39,140 bases of DNA from GCA-2730975 sp937893275 (GCA_963968595.1 CAXAHJ010000029.1:1-39140); one strand, 5' to 3'. Numbered from the stretch's first letter, positions 15,313-24,143 are shown. Numbers and translations are program-made. The notes: generated by a model not told the origin, from the sequence alone.

Positions 15313-18300
15313 ATGTGTTTTCTTTTCCATTGGACTCATCTTCCGGTATTCCTAAGATTTTTTATCGTGTTTACTTTTTGTTTTAGAAAGTTCTTTTTGA
15401 TATTTGGCCTTGCCGCCACTGTTTTTGGTGTGGATTTCAATCGTGAGGTTCGCCCTATCCTTTCCGAACATTGTTTTCAATGCCACGGATTGGACCAACA
15501 GGAGAGCAAGCTGCGGCTTGACTTCGAGGAGTTCGCCCACAAAGGCGGCAAATCCGGTTTGGCGGCGGTGAATCCAGGCAAACCCGCTCAAAGTGAAATT
15601 ATCAACCGCGTGACCGATCGAGGCGAGGATCGTATGCCGCCGAAAGGTAAGGGGCTTTCCCAGAAGCAAGTGGCTACCTTGCGTCGCTGGATAGTGGAGG
15701 GCGGAAATTATGACAAGCACTGGGCCTATGTGGCTCCAAAGCGGCCCGACTTGCCAGTGGTGAAGGCTACCAGGCAAATCGCCAACCCCATCGACCGCTT
15801 CACTTTACGCCGCCTCGAGCAGCGTGGGCTGACCTTTTCCGAACCAGCCGACAAGGCCCGTTGGTTGCGTCGCGTAAGCCTGGGACTGCTCGGCTTGCCC
15901 CCCTCGGTAGAGCAGTTGGACGCTTTCTTGGCCGACGATTCGGAAAACGCTCGCGAAAAGGTGGTGGACGCCTTGCAAAAGTCGCCTCGTTACGGCGAGC
16001 ATTGGGCCCGCCAGTGGCTCGACTTGGCCCGTTACGCCGACTCCAACGGTTTCCAGGCCGACCAATTGCGCGACAGCTGGGCCTACCGTGACTGGGTGAT
16101 CGACGCGATGAATGCCGACATGCCGTTCGACCAGTTCACCATCGAGCAAATTGCAGGTGATATACTGCCCGAGGCGACTTTCTCCCAAAAGGTGGCGACT
16201 GGCTTTCACCGTACGCCCACCTGCAACGTGGAGGCGGGAGTGCATCCCGAGGAAAACCGGGTCAACCAAGTGGTCGACCGGGTTAATGCCACCGGCACTA
16301 CTTGGCTGGGAACCACGATGGAGTGCGCCCAGTGCCACAGTCACAAGTACGATCCTGTTTCTCAGGAAGAGTACTACCAGCTCTTCGCCTTCTTCAACAA
16401 CACGCCGCTCGAAGTGAAGGGCGGAGGGGTCACGTTCAATTTTTGGGGGCCCACCATGGACCTGCCCTCCGACAAGGGCCAAAAACCTCAGAGACAGGTT
16501 GCGGAGGCCGCCCTGCAGGCCAAGGAGAAGGAAATCGAGGCGGCCAAGAAGGATTCTGAAGGAAAATTCGAGGACTGGCTGGCTGCCGAAAAGAAGAAAC
16601 TGGGCAAGGAGAATCCCGTGCCCCTATGGAACGTGCTCAAGCCGACCCAGTGGAAGTCGAGTGGCAAGGAACCTTTCACTCTCTTGGCTGACAATAGTTT
16701 GCTGGCGGGTGGGAAATCAGGAGAAAAGTCGATTTACGATATAGAGACGGAGGCCCCGCAAGGCAAATTGGCCTCAGTTCGTCTCGAAACCTTGCTCCAT
16801 GACAGTTTGCCGAGCAAGGGCCCGGGGCGCAACCGGACGAACGGGAACCCCAACTTCGTGCTCACCGAGGTGACGCTCTCCCTAGTGGAATCCGGAAAGA
16901 AGCCCGTTCCGCTCAAGCTCGTCCGGGCCAAGGTGGACTATTCGCAGGGCAATTTTTCGGGCAAGGGGTTGATCGACGGTAAACGCGACCTTCGCAGTGC
17001 TTGGGCTATAGCCTCCGAGTTCGGCAAGCCCCATTGGGCCACGATGGACTTGGCGAAGCCGGTTGAGCCGGCTCCCGGCTCCAAGCTGCTCTTCAAGTTG
17101 GAACACCTCTACGGGGGGGGGCGCAACGTGGGAAGGCCTCGTTTCTCGGCCTCGTCGGAGCCCGCCCGTCAACCCGCTTTGCCCGAGGAGATCGCGAACC
17201 TCCTTCGAAAGCCCAAGCCAACTGCCAGGGAAAGCAAGAAATTGCTGGCTCACTATCTCAAGATCGACGACCAAGTAAACGAATTGGAGAAGGCGGTGGT
17301 CGAGGCCAAGAAGAAGGTCGATGCGATCAAGCCGGTCACCACCTTGGTCATGGTGGAAATGGACAAGACGCGGGAGACCCGCGTCATGTCGCGAGGCAAC
17401 TACTTGGACCCCAAGCAAAAAGTGGCGGCTGGCACACCTGCCGCCCTACATCCCTGGAAGAAGGAATGGCCCGCCAATCGTCTCGGCTTCGCCCAGTGGC
17501 TGGTCGACCCCGCCAACCCGCTGGTGGCCCGCGTGACGGTCAACCGATGGTGGGGGCAATTCTTCGGAAGCGGCATCGTGTCGACGGAAGAGGATTTCGG
17601 TTCCCAGTGCGAACCGCCGACTCATCCCGAATTGCTGGACTGGTTGGCGGTGGAGTTCATGGAAAAGGACTGGTCGATGAAGAAGCTGCACAAGACAATC
17701 GTTCTCAGCGCCACCTACGGCCAAAGCTCGCGGGTCACTCCCGAGCTCCTCGAAAAGGACCCGAACAATTTGTGGTTCGCTCGCGGCCCACGCTTTCGTC
17801 TCACCGCCGAAATGATACGCGACAATGCCCTCCGCATATCAGGTCTCTTGAGCGAGAAAATGGGCGGCTCCCCGATTTATCCCCCCCAACCCGCCGGGCT
17901 CTGGCGGCAAACCGGACGCAACGAGCCGAAATACGTCGCCGCCACCAATCAGGACCGTTTCCGCCGCGGCATCTATGTTGTTTGGAGGCGAGCCGCCCCT
18001 TATCCCAGTTTCGTTAATTTCGACGGCCCGGATCGTTCCACCTGTCATCCCAAGCGCAGCCGCACCAACACTCCTTTGCAGGCTCTCACTTTGCTTAACG
18101 ACGAGGCTTACGTCGAAATGGCCCTCGGTTTCGCCATACGCGTGCTCGAGGACAAACCGAAGGCAAGCCTGGAGGAGCGCCTACGTTACGCTTTTCGTCG
18201 CACTCTAGCCCGCGAGCCTGATGCCCGCGAACTGACCGTACTGCGCGAACTGCACCTAGGTGAACTGTCCCGCTTGACCGAGGACAAGCAGGCGGCCAAG

Positions 18301-18423
18301 ACATTGCTCGATGGGATCAAGGCGGTGAAATTCTCCGCTAAGCTCGACCCGAACCAGTTGGCAGCTTGGTTTTTCGTGGCCAACGCCTTGTTGAACCTCG
18401 ACGAAACAGTGACCAAGGGATAA
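15313..18423 (+). CDS. PSCyt1/DUF1549/DUF1553 cytochrome-c-like PVC protein
   Basis: A large 1036-residue exported protein of a family greatly expanded in Planctomycetota and Verrucomicrobiota. After an N-terminal hydrophobic signal (about 12-40) comes a PSCyt1 domain with a heme-c motif CFQCH (54-58) and RMPPKGKGL. The DUF1549 (PSCyt2) domain follows with WARQWLDLARYADSNG and a second Cys-X-X-Cys-His, CAQCH (338-342). A Lys/Glu-rich middle part comes next, and then DUF1553 (PSD1) from about 719 (WPANRLGFAQWLVDP, VNRWWGQFFGSG). These proteins are thought to be periplasmic and often pair with DUF1501 proteins, as here. The activity is not established. The exact start within the hydrophobic N-terminus is uncertain. 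Confidence 0.9.
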   Translation: MCFLFHWTHLPVFLRFFIVFTFCFRKFFLIFGLAATVFGVDFNREVRPILSEHCFQCHGLDQQESKLRLDFEEFAHKGGKSGLAAVNPGKPAQSEIINRVTDRGEDRMPPKGKGLSQKQVATLRRWIVEGGNYDKHWAYVAPKRPDLPVVKATRQIANPIDRFTLRRLEQRGLTFSEPADKARWLRRVSLGLLGLPPSVEQLDAFLADDSENAREKVVDALQKSPRYGEHWARQWLDLARYADSNGFQADQLRDSWAYRDWVIDAMNADMPFDQFTIEQIAGDILPEATFSQKVATGFHRTPTCNVEAGVHPEENRVNQVVDRVNATGTTWLGTTMECAQCHSHKYDPVSQEEYYQLFAFFNNTPLEVKGGGVTFNFWGPTMDLPSDKGQKPQRQVAEAALQAKEKEIEAAKKDSEGKFEDWLAAEKKKLGKENPVPLWNVLKPTQWKSSGKEPFTLLADNSLLAGGKSGEKSIYDIETEAPQGKLASVRLETLLHDSLPSKGPGRNRTNGNPNFVLTEVTLSLVESGKKPVPLKLVRAKVDYSQGNFSGKGLIDGKRDLRSAWAIASEFGKPHWATMDLAKPVEPAPGSKLLFKLEHLYGGGRNVGRPRFSASSEPARQPALPEEIANLLRKPKPTARESKKLLAHYLKIDDQVNELEKAVVEAKKKVDAIKPVTTLVMVEMDKTRETRVMSRGNYLDPKQKVAAGTPAALHPWKKEWPANRLGFAQWLVDPANPLVARVTVNRWWGQFFGSGIVSTEEDFGSQCEPPTHPELLDWLAVEFMEKDWSMKKLHKTIVLSATYGQSSRVTPELLEKDPNNLWFARGPRFRLTAEMIRDNALRISGLLSEKMGGSPIYPPQPAGLWRQTGRNEPKYVAATNQDRFRRGIYVVWRRAAPYPSFVNFDGPDRSTCHPKRSRTNTPLQALTLLNDEAYVEMALGFAIRVLEDKPKASLEERLRYAFRRTLAREPDARELTVLRELHLGELSRLTEDKQAAKTLLDGIKAVKFSAKLDPNQLAAWFFVANALLNLDETVTKG

Positions 18424-18470
18424 CGAATTTCATCTGTACTGCGTATTTTCATGAAATTTTCATCACCATT

Positions 18471-18573
18471 GTCATTGCGAGAAGCTTCGCGACGAAGCAA
18501 TCCAGGCGGAACTTCAGCTTTGAAGACATATACTGGATTGCCGCGTCAGGCCACTAGCCTTCCTCGCAATGAC
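18471..18573. repeat. REP-like imperfect palindromic element
   Basis: A 103-bp inverted repeat. The left arm (18471-18505) opens GTCATTGCGAG and closes GCAATCCAG. The right arm (18533-18573) is its imperfect reverse complement, opening CTGGATTGC and closing CTCGCAATGAC. The outer 11 and inner 9 bases match exactly and the middle diverges. The spacer is 27 bases. Elements with these GTCATTGCGAG...GCAATCC ends occur in many unrelated bacteria as intergenic palindromes. Only one copy is in this window. It lies between two genes that are normally adjacent and co-transcribed, and the transcript would fold into a long hairpin. Confidence 0.75.
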
Positions 18574-18598
18574 AGGGTGGAGAAATTGTTCTCCCGAA

Positions 18599-18604
18599 GA
18601 GGAG
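18599..18604 (+). promoter_or_regulatory. Ribosome-binding site of the DUF1501 gene, below a small hairpin
   Basis: GAGGAG lies 10 bases before the ATG at 18615. Just upstream, GGAGAA-ATTG-TTCTCC (18579-18594) forms a perfect 6-bp hairpin between the palindromic repeat and this site. Confidence 0.5.
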
Positions 18605-18614
18605 TGAGTGTGAA

Positions 18615-20051
18615 ATGGCTGTGAACGACCAAGTGCCTGAGCTTGCCACCCGCATGCGCAACCTGACGCGGCGGCAATTGTTCCAGCGCGTCGGCATGGG
18701 CGTGGGCGGTTTCGCCTTGGCCGACCTGTTGTCCCGCGACCTTGGGGCATCGCCTGCCACCAACCAAGTGAGCCACTTCGCCCCCAAGGCCAAGAGCGTG
18801 ATCTATTTCCACTTGGTGGGTGCTCCTTCGCACCTCGACCTTTTCGATTACAAGCCGGAGCTCCAGAGGCGCACCGGCGAGCTCTGCCCCGCGGAAATGT
18901 TCGAGGGCAAGCAACTGGCTTTCATCCGCAAGCGCCCGACCTTGCTCGGTACCAGCAAGGACTCCAAGTTCAAGTTTCGCCATTGCGGGAAGTCAGGCAT
19001 CATGATGTCGAACCTTCTGCCTCACTTGCAGACCTGTGCCGACGAAATGTGCTTCGTTCGCTCCCTTCGCACAGATCATTTCAACCATGCTCCCGCCCAA
19101 ATGTTCATGCAGACGGGTTTTGAGCGCTTTGGCCGTCCCAGTCTCGGAGCGTGGGCCAATTACGGGTTGGGTACCTCCAATTCCGACTTGCCCGGTTTCG
19201 TGGTGATGGTAACCGGTCAGTATCCTGGAGCAGGCAACAGTGCCTTTGGCAGCGGATTTCTTCCCTCCGTCTACCAAGGGGTCGAGTTTCGGGCCTCGGG
19301 TGATCCCGTTCTATTCCTCTCCAATCCTCAGGGTGTCGGTCCGAAGGAACGTCGTAGAGTGGTCGAAGCGGTCAACAAGTTGAACCAGCGCCAATTCGAC
19401 GACGTCGGCGATCCCGAGATCGCTACCCGCATCAGCCAGTACGAAATGGCTTATCGTATGCAGACTAGCGTGCCCGAATTGAAAGACCTTTCAGCCGAGC
19501 CCAAGAAGGTCCTCGAAGCCTATGGAGCCAAGATGGGCGGTTCCGGGTTCGCCAATAATTGTTTGCTTGCCCGACGCATGGTGGAACGAGGGGTGCGCTT
19601 CGTCCAACTCTTCGACCAAGGATGGGATCATCACGGCAGTGTGTTCCAGTCCCTTCCCGGCAAGGCAAAGCAAGTCGATCAACCCATTGCCGCTCTGATC
19701 AAGGACCTGAAAGAGCGCGGTCTCTTGGACGAGACATTGGTGGTCTGGAGCGCCGAGTTCGGACGAACTCCGATGGCTCAGGGCGACCGAGCCAAGATTG
19801 GGCGCGACCACCACAAGGAAGGCTTCACCGTGTGGATGGCAGGCGGCGGAGTGAAAGGCGGACACGTCTTCGGCTCGACTGACGAACTGGGCTATGCCCC
19901 CGCAGAAAACCCCGTTCACGTCCACGACTTCAACGCCACCATCCTGCACCTCCTAGGTATCGACCACGAGCAACTGACCTACCGCTTCCAAGGACGCAAA
20001 TTCCGCCTTACCGACGTTCACGGTCACGTCATCCATGACCTCATGGCCTGA
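18615..20051 (+). CDS. Tat-exported DUF1501-family protein
   Basis: A 478-residue protein with a twin-arginine signal near the N-terminus (LTRRQLFQRVG, RR at 19-20, then GMGVGGFALADLL). DUF1501 proteins have an alkaline-phosphatase/sulfatase-like fold and are abundant in PVC bacteria next to DUF1549/DUF1553 proteins. Conserved stretches visible here are KSVIYFHLVGAPSHLDLFDYKP, LPHLQTCADEMCFVRSLRTD, LFDQGWDHHG, WSAEFGRTP, and a C-terminal NATILHLLGIDHEQLTYRFQGR. The several Asp and His residues would fit a metallohydrolase, but no activity is established. It is separated from its usual partner gene by 191 bases that contain the palindromic repeat. Confidence 0.92.
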   Translation: MAVNDQVPELATRMRNLTRRQLFQRVGMGVGGFALADLLSRDLGASPATNQVSHFAPKAKSVIYFHLVGAPSHLDLFDYKPELQRRTGELCPAEMFEGKQLAFIRKRPTLLGTSKDSKFKFRHCGKSGIMMSNLLPHLQTCADEMCFVRSLRTDHFNHAPAQMFMQTGFERFGRPSLGAWANYGLGTSNSDLPGFVVMVTGQYPGAGNSAFGSGFLPSVYQGVEFRASGDPVLFLSNPQGVGPKERRRVVEAVNKLNQRQFDDVGDPEIATRISQYEMAYRMQTSVPELKDLSAEPKKVLEAYGAKMGGSGFANNCLLARRMVERGVRFVQLFDQGWDHHGSVFQSLPGKAKQVDQPIAALIKDLKERGLLDETLVVWSAEFGRTPMAQGDRAKIGRDHHKEGFTVWMAGGGVKGGHVFGSTDELGYAPAENPVHVHDFNATILHLLGIDHEQLTYRFQGRKFRLTDVHGHVIHDLMA

Positions 20052-20057
20052 ACCCAG

Positions 20058-20087
20058 GCGAAGAAGGATTGAAGTACCTATCTTCGC
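20058..20087 (+). other. Weak hairpin after the DUF1501 gene
   Basis: GCGAAGA (20058-20064) and TCTTCGC (20081-20087) form a perfect 7-bp inverted repeat with a 16-base loop, 6 bases after the DUF1501 stop. No T-run follows. It could help 3'-end formation. The rest of 20052-20191 shows nothing. Confidence 0.25.
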
Positions 20088-20191
20088 ATCCTCCATCCAA
20101 GGAGCGTGTCCGGAAAGCGGAAGAGGCCAGCCAATAGTCGAGGTCGAGGCAGTATCTTCGCCAAAGCCCGAGCTTGTAGCCTTGCGCCGGA

Positions 20192-21241
20192 TTACTCTAT
20201 TTCCTTGGCTCGCCCATCGGTGAAGACGGGTTGGACCCAGGCGTAGTACTCGAACAAGGAACCATCTTTCCCTTTCACGCGACGGGTCACTTTGCAGCGA
20301 AGGTAGGGCAGGGCGACTTCGCAGGAAGCCTTGGCTGAGTTGCTCGTCCTTATGACTTTTCCCTTCGGACCTATGAACTCGACCAAATAACCGGGTTTGC
20401 CTTCCTTTACTTTACGTCCGTAGAGAATGGGTGAGGCCAATTCCTTGGTGGTGGCTTCCTCGTCCACTTCGATCTCGATGCGCTTCGAATCACGGACGAC
20501 CTTCTTGAGCATGACGCCGGAGGATGCGTAAAAATTACCGCGAGTCATGGCTCTGGTGATGGCATCTGAAGTGAGTTCCTTGGTCCGTACCATGACCCAG
20601 CCTCGGCCTGGGTTGGATTTGCCGGGGTTCCATTGGCCGAAGTGGTGGGCGTCGTCGGAACCTACGCCATAGATAGTCATGCCTTGGGTGAGAAGATCGT
20701 CCCACAGTTCTTCGGTGGAGGGATGCTTGTGATCGCCGAAATTCCGCACCGAGGGATGCCCGTTGTAGAGCTCGAAGAGGTAGAGCTTTTTGACTGGCAG
20801 CATGTCCTTGGCCTGCACCGCCCAGCCGAAGTTGGGATGATTGAGTATTGTGGCACCGCCGGCCTTGATGGTTTCGTCGACGTGCTTTTGAATGATCTTG
20901 GAGCGGTGCTCGTGGTCAAAGTGCCAAGGCACGAGGCGGTCCACATTCATGGCCGTGCTGTGCACCGTTTTGCGACCAGTGACCTCTTCCCCGGGCAGGA
21001 GCAGAAAATCCTCGCGGATTTCCCCCTTCAACTTGACCGTCTTGGGATCGATGAACTTGTTGTGTTCACTCAGGATGGCGAAGTGGTATCCGTGGTCGTG
21101 ATACCATTGGGCCACGGTTGAAGGGGGGGAGTCTGCGTGTCCGCAGAGGGTGGTGTGGGCGTGGGTGTTGCCCTTGTACCATCGCACGGTTTGGCCAAGG
21201 CAAGGAAGGGCGAATATAATCGCGAGAAAGGTGATTTTCAT
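20192..21241 (-). CDS. Exported PHP-domain (CehA/McbA-like) metal-dependent phosphoesterase
   Basis: A PHP-fold hydrolase that would use a metal cluster to cleave phosphoesters. The 349-residue protein has a short signal peptide (MKITFLAIIFALPCLGQ). The HAH motif is at His27 and His29 in YKGNTHAHT. Further PHP motifs are LSEHN, LPGEEVT, ILNHPNFGW and GVGSDDAHH. These match the CehA/McbA subgroup, whose members are often exported. The C-terminal 120 residues form a beta-rich extension. The ATG at 21241 is the only sensible start. It is transcribed toward the DUF1501 gene and is probably monocistronic, with inverted repeats upstream that could be regulatory. Confidence 0.87.
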   Translation of the reverse strand: MKITFLAIIFALPCLGQTVRWYKGNTHAHTTLCGHADSPPSTVAQWYHDHGYHFAILSEHNKFIDPKTVKLKGEIREDFLLLPGEEVTGRKTVHSTAMNVDRLVPWHFDHEHRSKIIQKHVDETIKAGGATILNHPNFGWAVQAKDMLPVKKLYLFELYNGHPSVRNFGDHKHPSTEELWDDLLTQGMTIYGVGSDDAHHFGQWNPGKSNPGRGWVMVRTKELTSDAITRAMTRGNFYASSGVMLKKVVRDSKRIEIEVDEEATTKELASPILYGRKVKEGKPGYLVEFIGPKGKVIRTSNSAKASCEVALPYLRCKVTRRVKGKDGSLFEYYAWVQPVFTDGRAKEIE

Positions 21242-21312
21242 GAGGCGTCTTCGGTGTGTTGTGCTATCTCTATTCTGCGAGGAGTGTTTCCAAGCTTTTC
21301 GGCACAGTCAAG

Positions 21313-21382
21313 AGAGTACTCTTAATGTCGAGAATCACTGTTCGTATTGAGGGAATCAATTTTTCGTATCTGTAAATTGATT
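21313..21382. promoter_or_regulatory. Palindrome and AT-rich inverted repeat upstream of the PHP gene
   Basis: Two symmetric elements lie in the 193-base gap. AGAGTACTCT (21313-21322) is a perfect 10-bp palindrome. AATCAATTT (21354-21362) and AAATTGATT (21374-21382) are a perfect 9-bp inverted repeat with an 11-base spacer. Both lie upstream of the minus-strand PHP gene and after the stop of the lipoprotein gene. They may be operators, or the second may be a weak terminator stem. This is pattern evidence only. Confidence 0.3.
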
Positions 21383-21434
21383 TGCTTGAACGTTACTCCT
21401 CAGGTGCGGTCTTTAGGTCGTCGCTTGCAGAAGA

Positions 21435-21917
21435 TTACTCTGTTTTCTTGTATTCCATGAATTCCCATGAATCTGGATCACCGTAAAACTGCCAAAGAAC
21501 TAGAGTTTCATTCTCTTTGGCAAAATTCAGATAGCGAGTGTGCGTGCCATTTGCTATCGCCAGATCAATTTGAATCGCATTCTTCTTTTTGATATTGGAG
21601 CCACCTGCGCTGTCATGCTCTAGTTTCCAATTTCCTTTCACATCATGGTAATTCCCGCCCTGAAACTCATCGACCACTGACCGAAATGCACAAGTAGTGT
21701 TTTCGAGAAACTGGATATGGTGCTGATGTGTCGGATTCGTTTTGAAACCATCCCGTACTACCAAGGCAATAGATTCTGGTTGGAGATTCCATGTTCCAAC
21801 GACATCCTGCTCCTTTACGTATTCCTTAAGATTCCGATCAGGGAGTGGCCCGGGGCAACCCGAAGAGAGAACCGCGAGCACGACCAGAATTAGATTGAAT
21901 TGCTTCACTTTTTTCAT
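21435..21917 (-). CDS. Hypothetical lipoprotein
   Basis: A 160-residue predicted lipoprotein. The start at ATG 21917 gives MKKVKQFNLILVVLAVLSSGC, a textbook lipoprotein signal with lipobox LSSGC and the modified Cys at residue 21. The mature part contains VVGTWNLQPESIALVV and VKGNWKLEHDS. This 'GTW/GNW' pattern recalls lipocalin-like or META-type beta-barrel proteins of unknown function, but I cannot assign a family. An upstream TTG at 21947 in the same frame is rejected because it would put ten charged residues before the signal. It is flanked by 85 and 193 bases without genes. Confidence 0.7.
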   Translation of the reverse strand: MKKVKQFNLILVVLAVLSSGCPGPLPDRNLKEYVKEQDVVGTWNLQPESIALVVRDGFKTNPTHQHHIQFLENTTCAFRSVVDEFQGGNYHDVKGNWKLEHDSAGGSNIKKKNAIQIDLAIANGTHTRYLNFAKENETLVLWQFYGDPDSWEFMEYKKTE

Positions 21918-22002
21918 GGCAGAATCTCTAGGGTGAATTGACCCCACGCTTCAATTCGTGTGGTTTTGCACTTCGTCTGTTTGTGCATGTAAGAGAGTGG
22001 CA

Positions 22003-22536
22003 TTACATTACGGAGAAATACCAAGAGTAGAACGCAATCCAGACAGCTGTCAGGACGAATGCCTTTTGTCTTGTCTGTAGCTTGGTCAGAAGCTTGTTTG
22101 CTACCCACCAAGTGATCCAAGTAAGCAGTATGAAACGAAGAAGGCGAGCGGGGATGCTGACGAGAAGGAAGCTCGGAAAACTAATGTCTTTGGCACCTGC
22201 GTAAACCGCGTAGATCTTGTAGGGTCGACCGGCCATAGGCCCGAAGAAGGTTGCCTTCACTCCGTCATCATCGATCTGCTGCTCGACCTTATTGAGCAGT
22301 TCTTCATCTATTGCAGGGATTTGAGTCAAGAAGCCTGCTGCGCTTTTCGGATCGTAGTGTCCCCAACAAAACATTACGATTCCACCGACCAATGCTCCAA
22401 CCAATGTCCAGAGACAGGCTTTCGTCGCCCGCCTTGGGTCCTTGAGCGCCAAGTAGGTTAACAGAACATCGGGTACGATGAAGAAGACGGTCGCTTCGGC
22501 CAGTCCCCAAGCGATTGCTAGAAGCTTTACTCCCAA
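22003..22536 (-). CDS. Multi-pass membrane protein, distantly DedA/YqaA (VTT)-like
   Basis: A 177-residue protein with about five membrane segments. The pattern GALVGGIVMFCWGH, then a soluble helix (IPAIDEELLNKVEQQ), then FFGPMAGRPYKIYAVYAG and IPARLLRFILLTW recalls VTT/DedA-family proteins, where a Gly-rich reentrant region, a P-x-K site and an Arg near the end of the next helix are conserved. DedA proteins are implicated in flipping undecaprenyl phosphate or phosphatidylethanolamine. The start is TTG at 22536, overlapping the plsC stop by 10 bases, with a GAGGAGG about 15 bases upstream. Its position as last gene of the phospholipid operon supports a lipid-linked role. The family link is tentative. 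Confidence 0.6.
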   Translation of the reverse strand: MGVKLLAIAWGLAEATVFFIVPDVLLTYLALKDPRRATKACLWTLVGALVGGIVMFCWGHYDPKSAAGFLTQIPAIDEELLNKVEQQIDDDGVKATFFGPMAGRPYKIYAVYAGAKDISFPSFLLVSIPARLLRFILLTWITWWVANKLLTKLQTRQKAFVLTAVWIAFYSWYFSVM

Positions 22537-23168
22537 GGAGAGAAATCCCCCTCCTCAGCGAGTTCCTTTATTTGCTGCGTCAACTGCGCCATAAATGCCA
22601 CCTTGTCTCCACTCCAAGTGATAGCTTCTCCGATAAAGACATCTAGAAAGAAGGGGACTAGCAGGGCTTCTCCCTTGGGCAGGGCTTTTCCCAGACCGTG
22701 CATGTAGATGGGGATTATCGGGACCTCGGGGTTTTTCTTTGCGATGTGCGCGATGCCTGCTTTCATTTCGCCCAATTGCTCGGGTGCTCCGCGGGAACCT
22801 TCGGGAAACACGATGACAATGTCGTTTTGATCGAGAGATTCGTCGATGCCGGCGAGGGGGTGCCGGCGCTTCGACTTCACTTTTCGGTCAAGCGGCAGAA
22901 TTCCCATTATATTTAGAGCAAACCATTTCAACAAAGGGTTGCGGAAAAAATAATCTTGAGCGGCAACAGGTCGCAACTTGTGGAGTATCCCAAGTGGAAA
23001 CAGGCTCATCAGAGTGACCGCGTCGAGGTGACTGTTGTGATTAGCCACTAGAACTGCGGGGCCTTTGGCGGGCAATCCTTCTCGGCGACGGACGTTCAGT
23101 CCGAGGAAGACCAGCATGATGGGGCGCACCAATAGCGCGAAGAAAAGCAAGCGGCAGAGCTTGTTCAT
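22527..23168 (-). CDS. plsC: 1-acyl-sn-glycerol-3-phosphate acyltransferase (PlsC-type)
   Basis: PlsC transfers an acyl chain to lysophosphatidic acid, giving phosphatidic acid on the inner face of the cytoplasmic membrane. The 213-residue protein has a hydrophobic N-terminus (LLFFALLVRPIMLVFLGL), the catalytic HX4D box NHNSHLD (His44, Asp49) and the glycerophosphate-binding FPEGSRG block (121-127). A further IIPIYMHGLG block follows. The length is normal. It starts directly after the cdsA stop (TAAATG), so the two are coupled. With cdsA and the phosphatidyltransferase it forms a complete head-group activation route. It could equally act on a related lysolipid. Confidence 0.88.
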   Translation of the reverse strand: MNKLCRLLFFALLVRPIMLVFLGLNVRRREGLPAKGPAVLVANHNSHLDAVTLMSLFPLGILHKLRPVAAQDYFFRNPLLKWFALNIMGILPLDRKVKSKRRHPLAGIDESLDQNDIVIVFPEGSRGAPEQLGEMKAGIAHIAKKNPEVPIIPIYMHGLGKALPKGEALLVPFFLDVFIGEAITWSGDKVAFMAQLTQQIKELAEEGDFSPWE

Positions 23169-24143
23169 TTATTGCGCTATGCTCGTGCCGAAGGTATGGA
23201 AGTCGTACAGCCAGTAAACGTAGTGAAAGAATAGGGGAGCGGTATAGGTGAGACTGTCCACTCGATCGAGTATGCCGCCGTGACCCGGAAGTAGACTGCC
23301 GCTGTCCTTAACCTGCAGGTCGCGTTTCAAAGCCGAGAGGTTGACGTCACCAACGAATCCTCCGACCCCTATTATCAATCCGGCAACGGCGGATTGCCAT
23401 TCGTTGAGCATGGTTAGGAATGGACCCGCCTGCCACGCGATTACGGTTGTGGTGGACACTCCTCCCAGAAAGCCCGCCCAAGTTTTTCCGGGACTGACTT
23501 TAGGCAGTATTTTCCGGCGCCCGAGTGATTTCCCCCAAATAAACTGGCAGACGTCGTTTAGCTGGGTAAGCACGACTAGAAAGAGAACAAGACCTGGTCC
23601 GGGGGATGAATTAGATGCCTTGGATTCCTGAAGAACCAGCATGAATGCGGTGTGACTGAGGCAAAAAACCGTAAGCATGAGCCCCCAATGGATGGTTCCT
23701 GCCGCACGGACATACCCTTTTGTCTGGCCAATCGTGACCATCCGGAGAGGCAACAAGAGGAACATATAAACGGGAATGAAAATAATGAACAGCCCGTACC
23801 ATTCCAAGTATACGAAGAAAAATTGCAGTGGAATCGCCAAGTATGCCCAAAACAATACCCGCCGATCCGCCCGTCTTGTCGGAATCAGGGATAGGAATTC
23901 CTTGAGGGCCAAGAAACTGATGATTGCGAAGAAGGCGATCGATACGTTTCGGTTAAGCGTCATGGCCAGAGAAAATACCGTGACCATTACCCACCAAGAG
24001 TTCACCCGTTGGCGGAGATTGGCAAAATCTCCGGCCGGCTTGAGACGACTAAGCGCTTGAACGATTACGGTTGAGAGGACGAGAGCTCCGAATATTGCCG
24101 CGAGGCTCCATCGAACGGATGGATCGAGCGTCATGAAGTTCAT
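23169..24143 (-). CDS. cdsA: Phosphatidate cytidylyltransferase (CdsA-type)
   Basis: CdsA makes CDP-diacylglycerol from phosphatidic acid and CTP. The 324-residue protein has about eight membrane segments. Near the end it carries the family signature at residues 270-296: S-ALKRDLQVKD, then LLPGHGGILDRVD, which fits the CDS consensus with its Lys-Asp and the HGG-x-x-DR-x-D metal site. It also has LGRRKILPKVSPGKTW. It overlaps the phosphatidyltransferase gene by ATGA and abuts plsC, so three lipid enzymes are translated as one unit. E. coli YnbB is a second CdsA-like protein encoded beside a CDP-alcohol phosphatidyltransferase, and this may be the same kind of accessory copy. Confidence 0.92.
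   Translation of the reverse strand: MNFMTLDPSVRWSLAAIFGALVLSTVIVQALSRLKPAGDFANLRQRVNSWWVMVTVFSLAMTLNRNVSIAFFAIISFLALKEFLSLIPTRRADRRVLFWAYLAIPLQFFFVYLEWYGLFIIFIPVYMFLLLPLRMVTIGQTKGYVRAAGTIHWGLMLTVFCLSHTAFMLVLQESKASNSSPGPGLVLFLVVLTQLNDVCQFIWGKSLGRRKILPKVSPGKTWAGFLGGVSTTTVIAWQAGPFLTMLNEWQSAVAGLIIGVGGFVGDVNLSALKRDLQVKDSGSLLPGHGGILDRVDSLTYTAPLFFHYVYWLYDFHTFGTSIAQ

Noticed and set aside
15805..16482. Long open frame (225 codons) antisense to the DUF1549/1553 gene
   Set aside because: It lies wholly inside a strongly supported coding region on the other strand and has no recognisable domain. Long antisense frames are expected in GC-rich codon-biased genes.
18366..18557. Small open frame across the end of the DUF1553 gene and the palindrome
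   Set aside because: It is created by the repeat sequence and overlaps the real C-terminus in another frame.
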